The position numbers were made by a program, and so were the translations under genes. A stretch of 64,000 nt of DNA from Bin87 sp965207585 (GTDB taxonomy: Bacteria > Chloroflexota > Dehalococcoidia > Lucifugimonadales > UBA3495): contig CBDBMT010000003.1 of the NCBI GenBank assembly GCA_965207585.1, forward strand, positions 496,001-560,000. The letters run 5' to 3'. The notes below the pieces were generated by a model. It saw nothing but the letters and a program-made list of their open reading frames with translations, had not been told where the DNA came from and made no database searches. Of this stretch, positions 25,901 to 33,525 are shown one piece after another (position 1 is the first letter of the stretch; each line of letters begins with the position of its first letter).

Positions 25901-26833
25901 TCAGAACGGCGGCGAAAACCCGTCCTTCCCTTCGCCCAGCTCTGGCAGCATGTCCTGCAGCACCCCGAAAACCATGCGATAGTGCTCCAGGTACGCCTCT
26001 CGGAACGTCTCCCGGTCGCAACCCAATTTTTCGGCCATCAAGTCGAATGCTTTATCCCGGGTCCCGGCCAGGAACTTGCCTCGCTGGAAATGGAAGGGCT
26101 GCGCGATGAACTTCTGTACTCCGGTTTCGATCAGGGCGTCGGCAAAAGCATAAGGACTGGTGACCATCAGCAACGGTGTCATGGTGATGCAGGCGTCAAT
26201 CCCGGCCGCCTGCACCTTGCCGATGGCTTGCAGGCGCACCATGTTTGACGGGCAGAAAGGCTCAAATGTCCGCCGAATGTCCTCGTCATCTGTGGTGACG
26301 GTCATATTCACCTGGACACGCCCGCCATTCTCCTCGATAGCCTTGAACAAATCACAATCCCGCACCACGTCGGGGCTGCGCGTCTGCACCACCAGTTTAG
26401 GTTTGTGCCGCTCCGCCATGATCTCCAGAATGCCGCGAGTCAGCTTGATCTCCCGCTCCACCGGCTGATAAGGGTCAGTCACGCTGCTCATGTAGATGAG
26501 CTTGCCGTCCAGCGATCCCGCCTTGCGCTTGGCCATCAACTCGACAGCGTTCTCCTTCACATCAACCCAGTAGCCCCACGAATCGCGCCGCTTCACGTCG
26601 CGACTAAAAAACGCTGCATAGCAGTAGGTGCACCCAAACGAGCAGCCGCTGTAGGGATTCAGCGTGAAATCATAAGCGTTCATGAACCCGGTGGCCCGCG
26701 TCAGGATTTCGCGGGCCGGGGCGTAGGCAACAGCGGTCTGGCCGATGAAGACCTGGCCAAACTTTGCGGTTTGGTCGGCGCGCTCCTCATTGAAGAGCTG
26801 ACCTTGCGTCGAGCGAGTGGTCAATATAATCAC
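25901..26833 (-). CDS. SPL/Rv2578c-type radical SAM protein
   Basis: A 310-residue radical SAM enzyme related to spore photoproduct lyase-like proteins. The iron-sulfur motif is CSFGCTYCY in the context FTLNPYSGCSFGC, followed by IYMSSVTDPYQPVE, KLVVQTRSPDVVRD, the VNMTVTTDDEDIRRTFEP strand and FIAQPFHF. The substrate is not known for this subgroup. The GTG start overlaps the stop of the methyltransferase-like gene upstream (GTGA), so the two are translationally coupled. A terminator lies just downstream. Confidence 0.85.
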   Translation of the reverse strand: MIILTTRSTQGQLFNEERADQTAKFGQVFIGQTAVAYAPAREILTRATGFMNAYDFTLNPYSGCSFGCTYCYAAFFSRDVKRRDSWGYWVDVKENAVELMAKRKAGSLDGKLIYMSSVTDPYQPVEREIKLTRGILEIMAERHKPKLVVQTRSPDVVRDCDLFKAIEENGGRVQVNMTVTTDDEDIRRTFEPFCPSNMVRLQAIGKVQAAGIDACITMTPLLMVTSPYAFADALIETGVQKFIAQPFHFQRGKFLAGTRDKAFDLMAEKLGCDRETFREAYLEHYRMVFGVLQDMLPELGEGKDGFSPPF

Positions 26834-27801
26834 CGCTTGAAGAACAGCCTATAGTAGGTCGCTTGGGGCTCCCAAATAGGTTCTCCGTGCAAAAAATTCC
26901 TCGTGAGTGGGTCCAATTTACCACCGTAATCACGTAGCACTTGGATTCTCCGTTGCGCGATACTCCCCAATGTGCCTGTCAATCCGCCTCGGAGGTTCGG
27001 TTCCACAACCCTATAATCGGCAAGGTCAAATCGCTGAGAAGCTCGGTGCACCAAATTGGCCTTCCTGCTGTATGATGTGGCGAACCCGAAATCGGGATGA
27101 AAATTATTCACTAGCATTCGCAGTGCTCTCTGGATTTCGCTGATATTTTCGTGGTAAACACAGTGCAATGCCGAAACCCAAGTCTCAGTCCCAGCGCTTC
27201 TGGGCACCTTGCCAACAAATTCATCGACATTCCTCACAACATGAGTGTGACTTTCGATAACCTCGAATGCGCGAGCCAATGGGAACCATTCCGGCCTAGT
27301 CCCCGCAGTCTGCCTGATATCGTTCCAGATTGCACCACCCAATTCGATCATTGCGGCACTGGTGTCGGCGGCGTAGATTTCCACGGAAGAAACGTCCTCA
27401 CCTCTGTCGATGGCATCTGCCAACGCCAATGCTACGCCAAACTGAGTGGCTAGTGACCCGCAACCGAAGTCAAGAACCCTCAGAGAATCGTTTTGAAGCA
27501 AGGGGCGACCAGTTCCGGCGACATTTTCGAGTTTGGCGTTAATGGCACGATACGCCACGTTAATTTGCTTCGGTTGATACCAGAGCGCATAAAATAGAGC
27601 AATCCATTTGTCATAAATGGGCATCTCTCCGTTGATCAAATCTGAAAATGCTTGAAATGCCTGGTTTATCTTGGACGCAGGATCCGGTTCGGTCTCTGCT
27701 ATCTGCTGGTATAAATAGCTTGCCTCAAACGCAATGTAGAAGTCGAAGAGCAAATCGATGTTCTGACTCTCACGTTCTACCCAATTCATTTCGTTTACCA
27801 T
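26830..27801 (-). CDS. AT-rich SAM-methyltransferase-like protein
   Basis: A 323-residue protein whose middle holds a methyltransferase-type motif I, LRVLDFGCGSLATQFGVAL (about 108-126), and an acidic VEIYAADTSAAMI strand in the motif II position. The flanking parts, including a helical N-terminus (LLFDFYIAFEASYLYQQI), are not recognised. Base composition is visibly AT-richer than every neighbour, which suggests recent gain. AAGGA sits 9 bases before the ATG at 27801. It overlaps the radical SAM gene by 4 bases. It is not an obvious TcmP-type protein. Confidence 0.6.
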   Translation of the reverse strand: MVNEMNWVERESQNIDLLFDFYIAFEASYLYQQIAETEPDPASKINQAFQAFSDLINGEMPIYDKWIALFYALWYQPKQINVAYRAINAKLENVAGTGRPLLQNDSLRVLDFGCGSLATQFGVALALADAIDRGEDVSSVEIYAADTSAAMIELGGAIWNDIRQTAGTRPEWFPLARAFEVIESHTHVVRNVDEFVGKVPRSAGTETWVSALHCVYHENISEIQRALRMLVNNFHPDFGFATSYSRKANLVHRASQRFDLADYRVVEPNLRGGLTGTLGSIAQRRIQVLRDYGGKLDPLTRNFLHGEPIWEPQATYYRLFFKR

Positions 27802-27971
27802 CGTTTTCAATCCTTGTTGCGTCAGGTTTTACTGGACCGCACCCGTGGATACCGTCTGTCATGGATACAGTTGTTCGTCACCGAATTCATTGCATCATGG
27901 TTACCTTCAAACGGTAATCGTTTTCACCATTTGGACGACGCTGAGGTCGTCGTGGGTAGGGCTGGGAGCAT

Positions 27972-28718
27972 TTACTCCGTCGCAACAAACCCCGCCACCC
28001 GCTCCTTCACCCACTCCGCCGCCTTCCCCTCAAACGTCGGCTCCGGCGGCGCCTCGTGATACCGCGCTACCTGGCCGTAGCGGGCCGTGTGGTGTAGCCG
28101 GTCCACGATAGCGCCCAAGTCAACCTCCAGGTCTTCGTCCTCGGGCAGCAGGGGCAGCGTGAACCTGGGGATGGCCTGCTGCACGGTGAACGGATACAGC
28201 AGCGCGCTGGGATGCTCCAAACCGCGGCACACCAGAATGCGGTAGTCGCTGTCCGGCAACAAGGTTTCCAGGGGCATCGGGTGCCCGCGGCGCAGTAGGT
28301 CGATCTCCACCAAGTTAACGTATCTGGCGGTAATTGCTTCCCTCTTGCGGAGGTAGCGGTAACGTCCTGTCCCCGGCGCTTTGTTGGTAGGCGATAGAAC
28401 TTCGATAACGGTGACAACCTCCCGGTCAGGCGAGGCTTCAACCTGCAACCAAGTAACCTTGACTTCCCGGGGCATCAGAACCCGCACCGCGTTGGTTTCT
28501 TCCAACGAGGGAGTGGGAGCTTTGCGCGTCATGCTCTCAGCATGGCCACACAGGTACTCAACTTCTGTGCGCTGTTTTAGGTCAGCGCGGTATTTGTGGG
28601 GCAGCCGCGGCCCTATGTCAGCAGCCAGGGCGGCAATTAACGCATTGTGAAAATCCCGCCATGTATCCGGCCTTTCCAGATACGGGTTCATCCCCGGGAA
28701 CGGGTTGTCGTACTTCAT
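27972..28718 (-). CDS. DUF4058 family protein
   Basis: A 248-residue protein of the DUF4058 family, common in Cyanobacteria and Chloroflexota and, like Uma2, of unknown function. It shows the family start (NPFPGMNPYLERPDTWRDFH), TVIEVLSPTNKAPG and the YLRKREAITARYVNLVEID block. The VIEVLSP and LVEIDLL strands recall PD-(D/E)XK nuclease-like folds, but activity is unproven. 160 bases separate it from the AT-rich gene downstream, with nothing recognisable in them. Confidence 0.85.
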   Translation of the reverse strand: MKYDNPFPGMNPYLERPDTWRDFHNALIAALAADIGPRLPHKYRADLKQRTEVEYLCGHAESMTRKAPTPSLEETNAVRVLMPREVKVTWLQVEASPDREVVTVIEVLSPTNKAPGTGRYRYLRKREAITARYVNLVEIDLLRRGHPMPLETLLPDSDYRILVCRGLEHPSALLYPFTVQQAIPRFTLPLLPEDEDLEVDLGAIVDRLHHTARYGQVARYHEAPPEPTFEGKAAEWVKERVAGFVATE

Positions 28719-28757
28719 GACAGTCTGCCCCGTTCCGTTGCCGGCCTACCGCCCGGC

Positions 28758-29183
28758 TCACCCGCCCCGCCGCCGCTTGTGCTGCCGCAGGATGCAGTCG
28801 TCCATGATGACGCCCAGCCCGGCGTCCTGCGCCCGTTGCGCCGCCGCCTGGTCGACCACGCCGTCCTGCATCCAGACGTACCGCGCTCCGATGCTGACCG
28901 CGTCGTCCGTGACGGCCCCGGCAAACTCGCTGCGCCGGAACACGTCCACCAGGTCGATGCTCAACCCCTCAGCCTGTGCTGCTACCAACGCTGCGTCCAG
29001 ATCGTCATAGGACTGCTCGCCCAGCACCGTCGCGCCCTTCAGCGCCGGGTTCACCGGGATGATCCGGTACCCCTGCGACTGCATGTAGGCGGTGACGCCA
29101 TAACTGGGTCGAGCCGCATTGTCCGACAGGCCGACCACGGCGATGGTCTTCACGTTGTCCAGAATCTCGTCAATCAGGTCCAT
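28758..29183 (-). CDS. CoA-binding domain protein (YccU-like)
   Basis: A 141-residue single-domain Rossmann-fold protein of the YccU type, similar to the CoA-binding part of succinyl-CoA synthetase. Patterns: IAVVGLSDNAARPSYGV, GYRIIPVNPALKG, IDLVDVFRR and YVWMQDGVVDQAA. GAGGAAAAG precedes the ATG. Partner and role are unknown. It is separated from the cupin gene by an inverted-repeat element. Confidence 0.9.
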   Translation of the reverse strand: MDLIDEILDNVKTIAVVGLSDNAARPSYGVTAYMQSQGYRIIPVNPALKGATVLGEQSYDDLDAALVAAQAEGLSIDLVDVFRRSEFAGAVTDDAVSIGARYVWMQDGVVDQAAAQRAQDAGLGVIMDDCILRQHKRRRGG

Positions 29184-29194
29184 AACTTTTCCTC

Positions 29195-29271
29195 ACATCG
29201 ATATACAGGATGAACAGGATTCCAGGATTGTTATCTGCCTAATCAATCCTGTCCATCCTGTTCATCGATGT
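29195..29271. repeat. inverted repeat element, AATCCTG family (copy 2)
   Basis: Terminal arms ACATCGAT (29195-29202) and ATCGATGT (29264-29271) enclose CAGGATGAACAGGATT and its near complement AATCCTGTCCATCCTGTT. It shares the internal AATCCTG/CAGGATT units with the element at 18218-18327. Confidence 0.75.
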
Positions 29272-29287
29272 AAAGACTGATTTGTAG

Positions 29288-29662
29288 TCAGCGGCTGGCC
29301 GTGCTGTCGCTGCTGGTGATGGTGATGTGCCCCATGTAGCCGTTGGCCGTGGCGCCATGCCAGTGGTTCTCCCCGGCCTTGATCTGGACCACGTCGCCCA
29401 CGCCCACGTGGTGCTCTTCGGTCTCGTTGGCCACGATGCCGTTGCCGACCGTGATCACCAGGATCTGGTCGCTGCTGTGCACGTGCCACCCGGTCTGGGC
29501 GCCCTTCTCAAAGTTCACCACGCTGGCGTTGAAAAAGTCGCTCTCCCCCTCGGGGATGATGGGCTGGCGGGTGCGGTGCACATCGCCGCCGGTCCATCCC
29601 GGCACTGCCTCCGCCGTTCCCAGCGGTACATGCTCCACGTTCGCAATCCTTACTACGCGCAT
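29288..29662 (-). CDS. cupin-domain protein
   Basis: A 124-residue single cupin. The first motif is GWHVHSSDQILVITVGNG with metal-ligand histidines and the second VVQIKAGENHWHGA. Such proteins bind a metal and act as small dioxygenases, isomerases or sensors; no substrate can be assigned. An AGGAGG site precedes the ATG at 29662. Confidence 0.85.
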   Translation of the reverse strand: MRVVRIANVEHVPLGTAEAVPGWTGGDVHRTRQPIIPEGESDFFNASVVNFEKGAQTGWHVHSSDQILVITVGNGIVANETEEHHVGVGDVVQIKAGENHWHGATANGYMGHITITSSDSTASR

Positions 29663-29698
29663 CTTTTTGCCTCCTATTGTGTTTGTGTGGTTTGGTCG

Positions 29699-29923
29699 TC
29701 AGGCGGAAATGGGCTGCTTCAACAGTTCCAGCAACTCCGCATCTGTCTCGAACTCCAACTCCAGCAGCCCCCGAGCCATCCGACGGGCTACCCTCTGGTC
29801 TTCGTCGTCGTCCGAAGCAAGTAGCTCCAGTACATCCTCCGCTGTCCCAGCGCGTAATTCCGGGTCTCGCCGTATCATGCGCCGAGCGCCGATTTTCCAA
29901 TCCTCGGATAGCGGCATCATCAT
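29699..29923 (-). CDS. putative antitoxin-like small protein downstream of a broken toxin gene
   Basis: A 74-residue helical, acidic protein (EDWKIGARRMIRRDPELRAG, then LLASDDDEDQRVARR). No helix-turn-helix is evident, unlike the usual antidote partner of this toxin type. Three ATGs in a row (29923, 29920, 29917) overlap the toxin stop; the third has the best distance to GGGAG. Antitoxin role is inferred only from position. Confidence 0.5.
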   Translation of the reverse strand: MMMPLSEDWKIGARRMIRRDPELRAGTAEDVLELLASDDDEDQRVARRMARGLLELEFETDAELLELLKQPISA

Positions 29924-30250
29924 CTCCCTTGCGCCTTGCGTGTCCTATAATCCCGCCATCTTTCTCTGGACCTAGCGATGTCGTTGCGCTGGTCGCTCTT
30001 GTCGCCTCCTCCAAGCAGGATTATCAGATTTGATCCGTCCCAAGCAAAGTAGATCCGGTAGCCGGGACCAAAATCAATCCGACGCTCAAGAACGCCATCA
30101 CCTACACTCCGGACATCGCCCAGACTTCCCGCTTCCATCCGGGTTACCACTCGCTGGATCCGGTGTTGGACGGGCGGGGGTCAGACCCTACAGCCACAGG
30201 TAGAACGGACTCCGGCCCCGATGGTCCAAATATACCCGAACTTCCCTCAT
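29920..30250 (-). pseudogene. RelE/HigB-type toxin gene with nonsense codon and frameshift
   Basis: From the ATG at 30250 the frame reads MREVRVYLDHRGRSPFYLWL, then TAG at 30188-30190, then GLTPARP. About 25 bases on, the family continues one frame over: HRIQRVVTRMEAGSLGDVR, then ERRIDFGPGYRIYF and ILLGGGDK. Together these rebuild a complete toxin of the TIGR02683 addiction-module type of about 108 residues. So the gene carries one in-frame stop and one single-base indel. The intact C-terminal part alone (29920-30150) lacks the N-terminal helices and is probably inactive. Confidence 0.7.
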
Positions 30251-30352
30251 ACCGTGATTTTAGCACCCGGCCCCGGCTGTCTTGCCTTTAGCGCTGTCAC
30301 TCGTTCGCCGACGGGGTGAACATGATCCACCCCGCCATCCGTGCTTCAACTC

Positions 30353-31255
30353 TTACTTCGCCGGCACCGGCACCCCCGCGATCTTCACCGGCACGCTGCC
30401 CACGGTGTTCCGGCTGGTGAAGTACAGCGTCTTCCAGTCGGCCCCGCCGAAGCACAGGTTGGTCGTCGCCGGCTGCCCGTGCACCACGATGCCCAGCGTC
30501 TCGCCGCCGGCGTTCATGATGTGCAGGCCGCCGGACCCGCCGCAGTACACGTTGCCCTCAACGTCCACCTTCATCCCGTCCGGCACGCCCTCGCGCTCGC
30601 CGCGCAGGTCCTTGAACAGCCGGTCCGACGCCAACGATATCGACCCGTCGTCCTGCACGTCGAAGGCGCGGATGATGCCCCGCCGCGAGTCGTTGATGTA
30701 CAGCACGGTCTCATCGGGATTGAACGCCAGGCCGTTGGGCACCACGAAGTCGCTCACCAGCAGGGTCAGCGTGCCCAGGTCCGGCGAAATGCGATACACG
30801 CCGGAGATGGTCTGCTCCCACTGCTCCCGGGGCCGTCGGAACGTCCACGGATCGGTGAAGTAGATGCTGCCGTCCGACTTGACCACCACGTCGTTGGGCC
30901 GGTTCAACTGCCGACCCTGGAACTGGTTGGCCAGCACGGTGGTCGACCCGTCGTGTTCCAGCCGGCTCACCCGCCGGCCGTCATGCTCCGCGGCGATCAG
31001 GCGACCCTGCTGGTCGCGGGTCAGCCCGTTGTGCCGGTTCACCGGCTCGGCCTCCACGGTTACGCCCGAGCCCGGGGTGTACCGCATCCGACGGTTGTTG
31101 TGAATGTCGCTGAACAGCAGATAGCCGCCGTCGCTCCACCAGACCGGACCCTCGGCGGGCCCCTCCGTGCCTCCGTATCCGGAGCCGTGCTCCTCAATCG
31201 GTGCGTCGGTGTCGATGATGGCGTCCAGGGCGGACGATAGCTTTTCGATGGGCAT
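30353..31255 (-). CDS. SMP-30/gluconolactonase-like beta-propeller hydrolase
   Basis: A 300-residue six-bladed propeller of the SMP-30/gluconolaconase/LRE family, which hydrolyses sugar lactones or organophosphates with a divalent metal. Metal-site features: TEGPAEGPVWW (Glu), NRPNDVVVKSDGSIYFTD (Asn/Asp), VPNGLAFNPDETVLYIND (Asn) and VPDGMKVDVEGNVYCGG (Asp). CAGGAGG precedes the ATG at 31255; the open frame continues 79 codons further without homology. It stands alone on the minus strand. Confidence 0.88.
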   Translation of the reverse strand: MPIEKLSSALDAIIDTDAPIEEHGSGYGGTEGPAEGPVWWSDGGYLLFSDIHNNRRMRYTPGSGVTVEAEPVNRHNGLTRDQQGRLIAAEHDGRRVSRLEHDGSTTVLANQFQGRQLNRPNDVVVKSDGSIYFTDPWTFRRPREQWEQTISGVYRISPDLGTLTLLVSDFVVPNGLAFNPDETVLYINDSRRGIIRAFDVQDDGSISLASDRLFKDLRGEREGVPDGMKVDVEGNVYCGGSGGLHIMNAGGETLGIVVHGQPATTNLCFGGADWKTLYFTSRNTVGSVPVKIAGVPVPAK

Positions 31256-31570
31256 GGTTGCGCCTCCTGGTGTGTCCGGCGTCGGTTCCGGCGGCCCGGC
31301 GACGCCTGAGAGACTGGGGTAGTTGGCGTCGTCATTGTATGCCCGCCAACCAAGGCGCGCAAACCACGCTGGAACCGGCTCGGGCGCCCTTCGACACGGT
31401 ACTCCGCTCCCCAGACCCGGGCGATGGCAGATTATCCGTGTCCCAATGATGTTGCGCAGTTGACTGCCGGGATAAGATACTTGCGTTCGCATAAGGTCGG
31501 ATATCCATTACTTAACACTTGCCTAAATCGGGACCACGATAAAACCACACATGTATTTGGAGCGTGACTC
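31256..31570 (+). other. divergent intergenic region of 315 bases, nothing recognised
   Basis: Lies between the SMP-30 gene and the first permease gene. Besides the two ribosome binding sites I see no RNA gene, repeat or convincing promoter. TTGCCT and TAAAAC boxes 15 bases apart upstream of the permease are too weak to call. Confidence 0.4.
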
Positions 31571-33310
31571 TTGGCTGCATCACCAGTAAACGAACACATC
31601 CGTTACGAGCCGGACGAACATCCCCCAGCTCTGCTAACCCTCGGCGCCGGCTTCCAGGCCGCCTTGCTGATCATCGGCGGGATAGTCCTGGGCGTTGTCA
31701 TTGTCTTCCGCATCGCGGAACAACCCGCAAACTACATCGCCTGGGGCGTCTTCGCCGCCCTCCTCATCAGCGGGATCACCACCATCCTCCAGTCCGCCCG
31801 TCTATGGCGCATCGGCGCCGGACACATCCTGATGATGGGCACTTCCGGCGCGTTCTTCGCCGTGTGCGTCGCCGCGCTGATCCAGGGCGGCCCGGCCCTG
31901 ATGGCCAGCCTCGTTGTCGTATCGGCCCTGTTCCAGTTCGCCCTGGCCGCGCGCCTCTCCGTGCTGCGCAGCGTCTTCACCCCGGTGGTCTCCGGCACCG
32001 TGATCATGCTCATCGCCGCCACCATCATGCCCATCGTGTTCGACATGCTCAGCGACGCCCCGGAAGGCACTGCCTCCGCTGCCCCTCCCCTGGTGGCCGT
32101 GGTTACCATTCTGGTCGTCGTCGTCCTCGTCCTGCGCGCTCCGGCGTCGTTGCGGTTGTGGTCCCCGGTCGCCGGCATCATCGTCGGCTGCGCGGTATCC
32201 GCCCCCTTCGGCATGTACGACGTCCAGTACGTCAAGGATGCCCCCTGGGTCGGCGTGCCCTTCGGCGCGTGGCCCGGCTTCGACTTCACCCCCGGCGTGG
32301 AGTTCTGGGCCCTGCTGCCCGCCTTCATCGTCGTCACTTTCGTCGGCGCCATCGAGACCATCGGCGACGGCGTGGCCATCCAGCGCGTCTCCCGCCGCCG
32401 TCCCGGAGCCACCGACTACCGCGTCGTCCAGGGTGCCCTCAACACTGACGGCGTGGGCAACCTCCTGTCTGGCCTCGCCGGCACGCTGCCCAACACCACC
32501 TACTCCACCAGCATTTCCCTAGCCGAGGTCACCGGCATCGCCGCCCGTCGCGTCGGCATCGTGGTCGGCGTCATCTTCATCGTCCTGGCCTTCTTCCCCA
32601 AGGCGACGGCTCTGCTCATCGCCATCCCTTCACCGGTTGCCGCCGCCTACGTGGGCATCCTCATCGCCCTGCTCTTCGTCCAGGGACTGCGGATCATCGT
32701 CCAGGACGGCCTCGACCACCGCAAGGCCACCGTCGCCGGCATCGCCTTCTGGGTCGGCGTCGGGTTCCAGAACGGCGTCATCTTCCCGGAACTCTTGGGC
32801 GAGGGCTTCATCGGCGTCCTGCTCGGCAACGGCATGACCTCCGGCGCCATCGTCGCCGTCGCGCTGATGGCCTTCGTCGAGTTCAGCAAACCCCGCCGTC
32901 GCCGCCTCCGCGTCCCCATGAACGACGACGCCCCCCAGCAGGTGGAAGACTTCCTCCGCGCCTTCGCCACCCGCATCAACTGGAACCCGACCGCCTCGGA
33001 TCGGCTGGCCGCAGCCGGCGAGGAGACACTGGTCATACTCTCCCAGGACGAAGAGACCACCGAGTCGGACTCCCCGCGCCGCCTGACGGTCAGCGCCCGC
33101 CGCGAGGGCAGCAACGTGGAGTTGGAGTTCGTCTCCGCCCTGGAAGGGGAAAACGTCGAGGACCGGCTCACCTACCTCAGCGCCCTCCCCGCCGTGCCCG
33201 ACGATGGCGAGGTGTCCCTGCGCCTGCTCCGCTACTACGCATCGTCAGTCCGCCACCAGAAGTACCACGGCCTCGACGTAGTAACCGTCAGCGTCGCCGG
33301 CACGACGTGA
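31571..33310 (+). CDS. NCS2-type permease fused to an HATPase-like C-terminal domain (copy 1)
   Basis: A 579-residue protein. Residues 1-445 are a multi-spanning permease of the nucleobase/ascorbate (SLC23, xanthine/uracil permease) type, with AIETIGDGVAIQRVSRRRP and GNLLSGLAGTLPNTTYSTS, the latter matching the conserved family stretch before the last helices. Residues about 450-577 are soluble and resemble an anti-sigma-factor/HATPase fold: RLAAAGEETLVIL at the N-box position, RLTVSARREGSNVELEF, and LRLLRYYASSVRHQKYHGLD. The usual N and DxG ATP-binding residues are missing. A TTG start with GGAG is supported by alignment to copy 2. Confidence 0.8.
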   Translation: MAASPVNEHIRYEPDEHPPALLTLGAGFQAALLIIGGIVLGVVIVFRIAEQPANYIAWGVFAALLISGITTILQSARLWRIGAGHILMMGTSGAFFAVCVAALIQGGPALMASLVVVSALFQFALAARLSVLRSVFTPVVSGTVIMLIAATIMPIVFDMLSDAPEGTASAAPPLVAVVTILVVVVLVLRAPASLRLWSPVAGIIVGCAVSAPFGMYDVQYVKDAPWVGVPFGAWPGFDFTPGVEFWALLPAFIVVTFVGAIETIGDGVAIQRVSRRRPGATDYRVVQGALNTDGVGNLLSGLAGTLPNTTYSTSISLAEVTGIAARRVGIVVGVIFIVLAFFPKATALLIAIPSPVAAAYVGILIALLFVQGLRIIVQDGLDHRKATVAGIAFWVGVGFQNGVIFPELLGEGFIGVLLGNGMTSGAIVAVALMAFVEFSKPRRRRLRVPMNDDAPQQVEDFLRAFATRINWNPTASDRLAAAGEETLVILSQDEETTESDSPRRLTVSARREGSNVELEFVSALEGENVEDRLTYLSALPAVPDDGEVSLRLLRYYASSVRHQKYHGLDVVTVSVAGTT

Positions 33311-33334
33311 TTTCCCTCCGCGGTTTGCTCCAGG

Positions 33335-33359
33335 CCGGCTGCCCATAAAAGGCAGCCGG
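33335..33359 (+). terminator. hairpin between the two permease genes
   Basis: CCGGCTGCC (33335-33343) and GGCAGCCGG (33351-33359) form a perfect 9-base stem with a 7-base loop, followed by TCATCTTTCTCC. It lies 24 bases past the first permease stop, so the two copies may be separately controlled. Confidence 0.55.
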
Positions 33360-33525
33360 TCATCTTTCTCCCGGCCGCCACGCAAGTCGACGACTTGCAT
33401 ACATCTGCCCTCGCTTGCAATAATGGAAACCATAAAGATATGAATACAATAACGTCAGTGATGATATAGGTAATGAGCAAAACCGAACCCCTGATTTCCG
33501 ATACACGCTTTGACAGGCATAACTC

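Noticed and set aside
26830..27801. TcmP three-Cys-motif partner identity for the AT-rich gene
   Set aside because: The N-terminus and length do not show the TcmP pattern, and the partner is an SPL/Rv2578c-type enzyme.
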